NCBI GenBank assembly: GCA_002316015.1
Contig: DCCS01000039.1
Span: 122,145-131,526 of the forward strand
Direction of reading: 5' to 3'
Origin: Prevotellaceae bacterium UBA1075
Lineage (GTDB): Bacteria > Bacteroidota > Bacteroidia > Bacteroidales > Bacteroidaceae
DNA length: 9,382 nt
The notes beneath the pieces were generated by a model. It ran no database searches. It was not told where the DNA came from and saw only the letters and a program-made list of their open reading frames with translations. Position numbers and translations under genes: made by a program. The stretch's first letter is position 1. Each line of letters begins with the position of its first letter. Positions 1 to 5,391 of the stretch are shown here, one piece after another.

Positions 1-2
1 AC

Positions 3-46
3 ACCAACACGGAGGACTCTGGATACCAACTCGGAAGACTATGGAT
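3..46 (+). repeat. 22-bp tandem repeat across the S46 gene start
   Basis: Positions 3-24 and 25-46 are consecutive copies of a 22-bp unit differing at 3 of 22 bases. Each copy holds a purine-rich Shine-Dalgarno-like core (GGAGG at 11-15, GGAAG at 33-37) followed three bases later by a TGGAT block. In copy 2 the block reads ATGGAT and supplies the annotated start; in copy 1 it reads CTGGAT. The array may continue upstream of the window, but bases 1-2 do not fit a further copy end. Confidence 0.85.
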
Positions 47-2197
47 AATATGAGAAAGAAGGTCTTGGTAATGCTTCTGTCCGTCCTCGGCCTGTCCGCG
101 CATGCCGATGAGGGCATGTGGATGCTGAGCCGCGTTGACGGAAAGACAACCGAGGCGATGGAAGGACTTGGGTTCCGGTTGAGCCCCAGTGAGTTGTACA
201 ATACAGACGGCACGAGCCTGAAGGACGCGGTCGTTGACTTCGGCGACTTTTGTTCGGGCGTGGTTGTGAGCCCCCAGGGTCTGGTCTTCACCAACCACCA
301 CTGCGGCTATTCGGCCATCCAGTCACTCTCCACGCCCCAGGACGACATCCTCAGCAACGGATTCGTGGCGCGGAAGCACAGCGAGGAACGTCCTGTGGAG
401 GGACTCTTCGTGAAGTTCCTGGTGCGCACCGAGGAGTGCACCGGCCGCGTGATGACTGCCCTCGACAGTCTCTACAGGGCCAATCCCCAGGAGAAGCCAC
501 GCCACATCGACCGCGACAAGGTGGACAGCATCTGCACCGCCATCGAGGCCGACTGCAGGAAGCACAACCCCGGCATGGACTGCCAGGTGAAGTCCTACTA
601 CGGCGGAAACGCCTATTATGTGAGTTACTACAAGGTGTACAGCGACATCCGGCTGGTGTTTACCGCCCCCGAGACCCTGGGAAAGTTCGGGGGTGACACC
701 GACAACTGGATGTGGCCCAGGCAGACGTGCGACTTCAGCGTGTTCCGTATCTATGCCAACGCGGACGGAGAGCCTGCCGAGTATTCCCCCTCAAATGTGC
801 CCCTGCAGCCCAAGCGATACGCGCGCGTGAGCCTCGACGGCTACCGGGCCGGTGACTACTGCATGACCGTGGGGTATCCCGGAAGCACCAGCCGCTACCT
901 GAGCTCATGGGGCATCAGCGAGCGTGTGAACGACCGCAATGTGAGTGTCATACAGGTGCGCGGGCGCAAGCAGGAGGTGTGGAAGAAGTTTATGGACGCC
1001 GACCGTGCCGTGGCCATCAAGTATGCCAGCAAGTGGGCAAGCAGCAGCAACTACTGGAAGAACTCCATAGGGATGAACAAGGCCATCGCCGACCTGGGGG
1101 TGATAGGGCAGAAGCAGCAACTCGAGCAGCGCATACGTGACTGGTACTCGGAGGATGCCGACAGGCAGCGCAGGTTCGGCGACATGTTCGCACAGCTGGA
1201 GACGGCCTACCGGGCACGCCGCCAGATGGTGTACGCCACTGGATTCTTCAACGAGACCTTCATGCGCGGAATAGAGATCTACCGTGTGGCGAGCAAGCTC
1301 AACCGCCTGCCCCAAGATGCCGACAGTGCCCAGGTGGCGGCCACCAGGGAGAGCCTCACGCGCTTCTTCAAGGACTATGACGCGCGCCTGGACGAGGCCA
1401 CCATGGCCGCCCTGCTCGACAACTACCGGCAGCAGGTGACCGACGCGAAGTGCCACCCCGCCTGCTACCAGGTGATCGACAGCCTCTACGGGGGCGACTG
1501 CGCCGCCTACGCGCGCGACCTCTTTGCCCGCACCATCTGCAAGGACACCAGTTGTGTGAGCCGTCTCCTGGCCGACAGCACCCTGCGCGAGACCGATCCC
1601 GCCCTGCTCTATGCCGATGCCCTGCCCGACAAGATCATGGAACTTGTGGGCGAGCAGAAGGAGCACAACAACATCATCCACTACAACGAGCGTCTGCTCA
1701 CGCAGGCCCTGCTGGAGATGGAGCAGGACGAGCCTCACTACAGCGACGCCAACTTCACCATGCGCCTCTCCTATGGCTTCGTACAGGACTACACCTCGCA
1801 CGGCACCCATTATGATTACTACACCAATGCGCAGAGTCTCCTGGCCAAGGCGGCACGGCAGGCGGAGGTGGAGGACTACCGCCTGCAGGACGATATCGTG
1901 GGCATGCTCAAGGAGGGGAAATGGGGACGCTATGCCGACAAGGAGACGGGAGACCTGCATCTGTGTTTCCTCTCAAACAACGACATCACGGGCGGCAATT
2001 CGGGAAGCCCCATGTTCAACGGGCGTGGCGAGCTCATCGGCCTGGCCTTTGACGGCAACTGGGACGCGATGTCGGGGGACATCAGCTTCGACAGGGACCT
2101 GCAGCGCTGCATAGGAGTGGATATCCGCTATGTGCTTTACATCATCGACCGCTGGGGGCATGCCGACAATCTGATGCGCGAGTTGGGGCTCAGATAG
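41..2197 (+). CDS. dpp7: S46 family dipeptidyl-peptidase, DPP7 type (secreted serine peptidase)
   Basis: This enzyme should remove dipeptides from the N-terminus of peptides outside the cytoplasm. The 718-residue product has a lysine-rich start, a hydrophobic core and an AHA|DEG signal-peptidase I site at about residue 22, so the mature protein begins DEGMW as is usual in S46. The chymotrypsin-like triad is visible: His87 in TNHHCGY, Asp in the GGDTDNWMWPR motif (Asp219/Asp221), and Ser654 in GGNSGSP. The residue 18 after the serine, in LAFDGNW, is Gly672. Family knowledge links Gly here to DPP7 (hydrophobic P1) and Arg to DPP11 (acidic P1), so I infer DPP7. Length matches the family (about 710-720). 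The helical insert between Asp and Ser is intact. Translation could begin at ATG 41 or ATG 50: a GGAAG lies 3 nt before the first and 12 nt before the second, and both keep the signal peptide. Confidence 0.95.
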   Translation: MDNMRKKVLVMLLSVLGLSAHADEGMWMLSRVDGKTTEAMEGLGFRLSPSELYNTDGTSLKDAVVDFGDFCSGVVVSPQGLVFTNHHCGYSAIQSLSTPQDDILSNGFVARKHSEERPVEGLFVKFLVRTEECTGRVMTALDSLYRANPQEKPRHIDRDKVDSICTAIEADCRKHNPGMDCQVKSYYGGNAYYVSYYKVYSDIRLVFTAPETLGKFGGDTDNWMWPRQTCDFSVFRIYANADGEPAEYSPSNVPLQPKRYARVSLDGYRAGDYCMTVGYPGSTSRYLSSWGISERVNDRNVSVIQVRGRKQEVWKKFMDADRAVAIKYASKWASSSNYWKNSIGMNKAIADLGVIGQKQQLEQRIRDWYSEDADRQRRFGDMFAQLETAYRARRQMVYATGFFNETFMRGIEIYRVASKLNRLPQDADSAQVAATRESLTRFFKDYDARLDEATMAALLDNYRQQVTDAKCHPACYQVIDSLYGGDCAAYARDLFARTICKDTSCVSRLLADSTLRETDPALLYADALPDKIMELVGEQKEHNNIIHYNERLLTQALLEMEQDEPHYSDANFTMRLSYGFVQDYTSHGTHYDYYTNAQSLLAKAARQAEVEDYRLQDDIVGMLKEGKWGRYADKETGDLHLCFLSNNDITGGNSGSPMFNGRGELIGLAFDGNWDAMSGDISFDRDLQRCIGVDIRYVLYIIDRWGHADNLMRELGLR

Positions 2198-2273
2198 CAG
2201 CCTCCTTTCCGGACTTCTCCGGCATGGGGAGCCACATGGAGGCATCCGGTTCCCATTGGCGGGTCTGGATGCA

Positions 2274-2340
2274 GAGACACGCGGAACGCGTGGACATCAT
2301 TCGCCGGGGCGAGAGAATGTCCGCGTGTCCCGCGTGTCTC
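2274..2340. repeat. Long imperfect inverted repeat (24-bp arms)
   Basis: The arms 2274-2297 and 2317-2340 can pair over 24 positions as RNA: 21 Watson-Crick pairs, two G-U wobbles and one A-C mismatch, around a 19-nt loop. The loop has its own 4-bp stem (TCGC 2301-2304 with GCGA 2309-2312). A further six pairs, GGATGC (2267-2272) with GCATCC (2354-2359), could extend the base after a bulge of one base on the left and 13 on the right, and that right bulge contains the palindrome TTCCGGAA (2346-2353). Neither side is followed by a T-run, so it is not a standard intrinsic terminator. Confidence 0.75.
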
Positions 2341-2345
2341 GTGTC
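2321..2345. repeat. 9-bp tandem repeat inside the hairpin arm
   Basis: CCGCGTGTC occurs twice head to tail (2321-2329, 2330-2338), followed by a degenerate partial third unit TCGTGTC (2339-2345). It forms much of the right arm of the large hairpin, so the hairpin could have grown by slippage. Confidence 0.7.
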
Positions 2346-2589
2346 TTCCGGAAGCATCCGCGTCCACGGAAGGGGGCAAGCGGCCTTGCGGGCAGCCGGC
2401 ACACCGCCTACAGGGGCAAGGTCGTACAAGGCGGTGCGGGCGCGTTCACCTACGGGAAGAGAAGCCTGTGGGATACTCCGTGCAATGGCTCCCGGGCTCT
2501 GGCTTTCTTGGGTCTTTCGGAGGTGCGGTTGCCTGGCGCGCGCGTTTGTGCCCCCTGGCCACTTCCCCATGCGGTTGTGGTGAAAGACA

Positions 2590-2627
2590 CGCAGGCGGGA
2601 GTGTCGCTCTGGACACTCCCGCCTGCG
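2590..2627 (-). terminator. Perfect 16-bp hairpin, probable terminator of the first sigma gene
   Basis: Arms 2590-2605 and 2612-2627 are perfectly complementary over 16 bp with a 6-nt loop (GCTCTG). On the minus strand the hairpin lies about 47 nt after the sigma-factor stop and is followed by TGTCTTTCA, a modest U-rich tail. On the plus strand the 3' flank is CTGGGGG, so termination there is less likely. Its position between convergent genes supports a terminator; the weak U-tract leaves some doubt. Confidence 0.65.
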
Positions 2628-2673
2628 CTGGGGGTGATGGCTCTGGCCTGCCGGGGCCGCGTGCCTGTGGCGC

Positions 2674-3534
2674 TTAGCCCAGGTAGGCGCGCAACTGGCT
2701 GTTGCGCTCTGTGCAGCGCAACTTGCGTATGGCCTTCTCGCGTATCTGGCGCACACGCTCGCGTGTGAGGCCGAATTTCTCGCCTATCTCCTCCAGGGTC
2801 ATCTCCTGGTGGCAGATGCCGTAGCTCATCTCTATAATCTCCTTCTCGCGCCCGTTGAGGGTGTTCAGTGCCCGCTCAATCTCGGTCGAGAGGCTCTCGC
2901 TCATCATGGCACGGTCGGTAGAGGGGGCACTGGAGTCGCTCATCACGTCCAGCAGCGTGTTGTCCTCACCTGCCACAAAGGGCGCGTCCATGCTCACATG
3001 GCGGCCGCTGGCGCGCAGCGAGTCGTCAATCTTTCCGGGCATCTCGTTCACGATCTCTGCCAGTTCGTCGGTGCTGGGCTTGCGCTCGTGCTCCTGTTCA
3101 AACTTTGTGATGGCCTTTGATATCTTGTTCACCGCGCTTACCTGGTTGAGTGGCAGGCGCACCAGACGGCTCTGCTCGGCCAGGGCCTGCAGGATGGTCT
3201 GCCTGATCCACCACACCGCATAGGAGATAAACTTGAACCCGCGTGTCTCGTCAAACTTCTCGGCTGCCTTGATGAGCCCGATGTTGCCCTCGCTGATGAG
3301 GTCTGGCAATGTGAGCCCCTGGTTTTGGTATTGCTTGGCCACGCTGACCACAAAGCGCAGGTTGGCATTCACGAGTTTCGTGCGGGCAGCCTCGTCGCCC
3401 TTCTTGATGAGCCGGCTGAGCTCCACCTCCTCTTCCACAGTAATAAGCGGCTCGCGTCCGATCTCCTGAAGGTACTTCTCGAATGCTTCGCCGTCGCGGG
3501 CTGTGATGCTCTTGTTGATTTTAAGTTGTCTCAT
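2674..3534 (-). CDS. rpoD: Primary-type RNA polymerase sigma factor (RpoD/SigA), copy 1
   Basis: This sigma factor directs core RNA polymerase to promoters. The 286-residue protein starts MRQLKI and lacks region 1.1, as Bacteroidetes primary sigmas do. Region 1.2 (about 17-48) contains YLQEIGRE and EEEVEL; regions 2.1-2.4 (about 52-122) contain NLRFVVSVAKQYQNQG and SYAVWWIRQ; region 3 starts with RLPLNQV near 126; region 4 (about 219-275) contains the REKEIIEM segment and the helix-turn-helix EIGEKFGLTRERVRQI. All core motifs are intact. The start is firm: GGGAGAAG lies just before ATG 3534. It lies 118 nt downstream of a second sigma gene on the same strand. A partial -7 box (TACCTTTA, minus strand) gives it a possible promoter of its own. 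It keeps the standard region 1.2 motif that copy 2 has lost, so I infer that it is the housekeeping copy. Confidence 0.96.
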   Translation of the reverse strand: MRQLKINKSITARDGEAFEKYLQEIGREPLITVEEEVELSRLIKKGDEAARTKLVNANLRFVVSVAKQYQNQGLTLPDLISEGNIGLIKAAEKFDETRGFKFISYAVWWIRQTILQALAEQSRLVRLPLNQVSAVNKISKAITKFEQEHERKPSTDELAEIVNEMPGKIDDSLRASGRHVSMDAPFVAGEDNTLLDVMSDSSAPSTDRAMMSESLSTEIERALNTLNGREKEIIEMSYGICHQEMTLEEIGEKFGLTRERVRQIREKAIRKLRCTERNSQLRAYLG

Positions 3535-3553
3535 CTTCTCCCTGTATTATATG

Positions 3554-3561
3554 TAAAGGTA
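3554..3561 (-). promoter_or_regulatory. Possible -7 element for sigma copy 1
   Basis: Read on the minus strand this is TACCTTTA, a 7-of-8 match to the Bacteroidetes -7 box TAnnTTTG, about 20 nt upstream of ATG 3534. It would give a very short leader. No good -33 TTTG was found, so it is tentative. Confidence 0.3.
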
Positions 3562-3585
3562 TTCTTTCTCGTCTTGCGCATGATT

Positions 3586-3615
3586 AGACTCCCTGGCCCC
3601 CCAAGGGTTTAGTCT
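3586..3615. repeat. Bulged hairpin in the gap between the two sigma genes
   Basis: AGACT (3586-3590) pairs with AGTCT (3611-3615), enclosing CCCTGG (3591-3596) paired with CCAAGGG (3601-3607) through one bulged base, with a CCCC loop and a 3-nt bulge (TTT, 3608-3610). It lies between the stop of copy 2 and the start of copy 1. A run of six A (3623-3628, so six T on the minus strand) lies before it in the direction of transcription, not after, so it does not look like a classic terminator. Confidence 0.45.
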
Positions 3616-3652
3616 GTGGCAGAAAAAATGTGCGACCTCTTTGGCGGATGCC

Positions 3653-4513
3653 TTATCCCAGGTATTCCTGCAGCAGTCTTTTCTTGACCGAGTTCCGCAG
3701 TTTGTGCAGGGCTTTCTCCTTGATTTGCCTCACTCTCTCGCGGCTTAGTCCGAATTCCTCGCTCACCTCCTCCAGGGTCATCTCTCTGCCGTTGATGCCG
3801 AAGCACATCTCCACGATCTTCTTCTCGCGCTGGTCCAGTGTCCCCAGCATGCGCCCTATCTCGGTGGCGAGGCTCGCATCCATCATCTTTCCGTCGGTGG
3901 TGGGCGCGTTGGTGTCGCACATGACATCGAGCAGCGTGTTGCCCTCGCCTTCGGCCAGTGGCGTGTCCATGCTCATGGGGCGTCCGTTGGCGCGCATGGT
4001 GTCGGCGATTTTCTCGGGCATCTCTCCCGTCATCTCTGCCAACTCGTCGGGCGTAGGCTTTCGCCCGTGTTCCTGCTCAAACTTTGTTATGAGCTTGTTG
4101 ATGCGGCTTATCGCGCTCACCTGGTTGAGCGGCAGGCGCACTATGCGGCTCTGTTCGGCCAGGGCCTGCAGGATGGTCTGCCTGATCCACCACACCGCGT
4201 ATGAGATAAACTTGAAGCCACGGGTCTCGTCGAATTTCTTGGCCGCCTTTATCAGCCCCAAGTTGCCTTCGTTGATGAGGTCGGGCAGAGCCAGTCCTTG
4301 GTTCTGGTACTGCTTGGCCACACTGACCACGAAACGCAGGTTGGCGCGCACCAGTTTTTCCAGCGCTTCGCGGTCGCCTTTGTGTATGCGCTGGGCGAGT
4401 TCCACCTCTTCCTCGGGGCTCAGCAGGCTCTCCTTGCTTATGGTGACGAGGTACATGTCTATCGACTGGCTGTTGCGGATGGTGATGCTGGGGGCTATCT
4501 TAAGTTGTCTCAT
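3653..4513 (-). CDS. Primary-type sigma-70 factor, tandem paralogue (copy 2)
   Basis: This is a second RpoD/SigA-like sigma factor. I place the start at ATG 4513, which gives MRQLKI and exactly 286 residues, the same as copy 1; an in-frame ATG at 4540 would add nine residues (MPLPTIPKT) and would place the putative -7 box inside or touching the coding region. By hand count 194 of 286 residues (about 68%) match copy 1 with no gaps, and residues 93-123 (region 2.3-2.4) are identical. The region 4 helix-turn-helix is intact (EVSEEFGLSRERVRQI). Region 1.2 departs from the family: YLVTISKE replaces YLQEIGRE. The extreme C-terminus and residues 12-20 are also divergent. It lies upstream of copy 1 on the same strand, so the two may be co-transcribed. 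It is probably a functional paralogue, not a pseudogene, because the frame and core motifs are preserved. Confidence 0.94.
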   Translation of the reverse strand: MRQLKIAPSITIRNSQSIDMYLVTISKESLLSPEEEVELAQRIHKGDREALEKLVRANLRFVVSVAKQYQNQGLALPDLINEGNLGLIKAAKKFDETRGFKFISYAVWWIRQTILQALAEQSRIVRLPLNQVSAISRINKLITKFEQEHGRKPTPDELAEMTGEMPEKIADTMRANGRPMSMDTPLAEGEGNTLLDVMCDTNAPTTDGKMMDASLATEIGRMLGTLDQREKKIVEMCFGINGREMTLEEVSEEFGLSRERVRQIKEKALHKLRNSVKKRLLQEYLG

Positions 4514-4541
4514 AGTTTTTGGAATCGTAGGCAAAGGCATG

Positions 4542-4549
4542 CAAAGTTA
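4542..4549 (-). promoter_or_regulatory. -7 promoter element for the sigma genes
   Basis: On the minus strand this reads TAACTTTG followed by CA, a full match to the Bacteroidetes -7 consensus TAnnTTTG. Transcription starting a few bases downstream would give a leader of roughly 20 nt before ATG 4513. This favours ATG 4513 over ATG 4540. I found no clear TTTG at the -33 position. Confidence 0.6.
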
Positions 4550-4666
4550 GTGCATTTTGCTGATATGGAGAGGACGAACGCGCAGAAAAAGACTCCATGG
4601 GGCGATGAATGCTGCATTTTAGGTTAAATAATGTGAAGCACTGGGCGTTTTGCGCGAAAAACCGCC

Positions 4667-4674
4667 TAATTTTG
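4667..4674 (+). promoter_or_regulatory. -7 promoter element for lemA-M48
   Basis: TAATTTTG followed by CA matches the Bacteroidetes -7 box TAnnTTTG exactly. A TTTG occurs at 4649-4652, but the 14-nt spacing is shorter than the usual 19-21 nt, so the -33 element is uncertain. The implied leader is about 100 nt. Confidence 0.55.
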
Positions 4675-4683
4675 CACCACATG

Positions 4684-4748
4684 CCGTGCGGGGCAACCCG
4701 ATGGCGGGACAGCCTCTCCCAGGAGCCTCTCCCGCACCGGACGGCTCC
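4684..4748 (+). promoter_or_regulatory. Structured leader upstream of lemA
   Basis: The predicted lemA leader has competing short inverted repeats. CCGTGCGGG (4684-4692) can pair with CCCGCACCGG (4731-4740) with one bulged C. GCGGGA (4704-4709) can pair with TCCCGC (4730-4735), which uses the same bases. GGAGCC (4722-4727) can pair with GGCTCC (4743-4748). A 10-bp direct repeat AGCCTCTCCC (4711-4720, 4724-4733) lies inside. No known riboswitch class is recognised. Confidence 0.35.
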
Positions 4749-4785
4749 CGGCTGAAGATATGTAGAACAAAAAACAGAAGAGACT

Positions 4786-5352
4786 ATGAGTACAGGAGCA
4801 TGGGTGACGCTGGCCGTTGTGGCCGTCTTGGTCATATGGGTGGTGTCAATCTACAACAGGCTGGTGGCATTGAGGAACAACCGCGAGAACGCCTTCGCCA
4901 ATATCGATGTGCAACTCAAGCAGCGTTACGATCTGGTGCCGCAGCTGGTGGAGACCGTAAAGGGCTATGCCAAGCACGAGCGCGAACTGCTGGAGAAGGT
5001 GACACAAGCGCGCACGGCCGCCATGTCGGCCACCACCGTCAACGGGAAGGTGGAGGCCGACAACGCGCTCTCCTCGGCCCTGGCCGGGCTCAGGGTGCAG
5101 CTGGAGGCTTACCCCGAGTTGAAAGCCAACCAGAACTTCCTGCAACTGCAGGGCGAGATTTCAGATGTGGAGAACAAGTTGGCAGCCACGCGGCGCTTCT
5201 TCAACAGCACGACCAAGGAACTCAACAATGGCGTGCAGGCGTTTCCGGCCCTGCTCTTCGCCGGCATGTTCGGTTTCCACCGCGAGCCCATGTTTGAGGT
5301 GCCGGCGGCCGACCGTGCCAGTTATGACAAGGCTCCCGAGGTGAAGTTCTAA
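4786..5352 (+). CDS. lemA: LemA family membrane-anchored protein
   Basis: LemA proteins are small, N-terminally anchored helical proteins found across bacteria; their biochemical role is not settled. The 188-residue product has one N-terminal transmembrane segment (about residues 5-23) followed by the family signature: YNRLVALRNN, then AFANIDVQLKQRYDLVPQLVETVKGYA split over about residues 36-61, KHERELLEKVTQAR, and the C-terminal part with NKLAATRRFFN and FPALLFAGMFGF. The predicted topology is a short cytoplasmic end with the helical domain outside the cytoplasmic membrane, as proposed for the family. Length is typical (about 180-200). AGAAGAG lies just upstream of ATG 4786. The M48 protease gene follows after 39 nt on the same strand, a pairing seen in many genomes, so the two are probably one transcript. 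Confidence 0.95.
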   Translation: MSTGAWVTLAVVAVLVIWVVSIYNRLVALRNNRENAFANIDVQLKQRYDLVPQLVETVKGYAKHERELLEKVTQARTAAMSATTVNGKVEADNALSSALAGLRVQLEAYPELKANQNFLQLQGEISDVENKLAATRRFFNSTTKELNNGVQAFPALLFAGMFGFHREPMFEVPAADRASYDKAPEVKF

Positions 5353-5391
5353 GGCCGCGCACCATTCTGCAACGCTTTTTATAGCAAGAAG

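Larger units (their letters stand above)
2198..2673. other. 476-bp GC-rich intergenic region between convergent genes
   Basis: No convincing gene lies between the S46 stop and the sigma-factor stop. Long open frames exist on both strands, but their translations are rich in Arg, Pro, Ala, Gly and Cys, resemble no family I know and overlap one another, as expected from stop-poor GC-rich DNA. The region contains a long imperfect hairpin (2274-2340), a small hairpin at 2376-2389 (GCAAG/CTTGC, 4-nt loop), an 8-bp inverted repeat at 2402-2409/2429-2436, and the terminator-like hairpin at 2590-2627. I see no TAnnTTTG promoter box here. Confidence 0.6.

Noticed and set aside
905..1960. Long minus-strand frame (351 codons) opposite the S46 gene
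   Set aside because: It lies wholly inside a gene with complete catalytic motifs. Its Val/Leu/His/Gly-rich translation is the usual antisense shadow of high-GC coding sequence.
2190..2768. Overlapping open frames on both strands in the 2198-2673 gap
   Set aside because: Their translations are rich in Arg, Pro, Ala and Gly, they overlap one another and the sigma gene, and they cross the large hairpins. No family is recognisable.
3623..3628. T-run on the minus strand after sigma copy 2, as an intrinsic terminator
   Set aside because: No stable stem precedes the T-run; the only hairpin nearby (3586-3615) lies downstream of it.
3653..4540. Longer form of sigma copy 2 starting at ATG 4540
   Set aside because: The nine extra residues have no counterpart in copy 1 or in the family, which starts MRQLKI, and the best -7 box (4542-4549) would leave no leader for this start.
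4681..4755. 24-codon ATG frame directly after the lemA -7 box, as a leaderless or leader peptide
   Set aside because: The frame MPCGATRW... has no run of one amino acid and no feature of an attenuator peptide, and the start site is not precise enough to support it.
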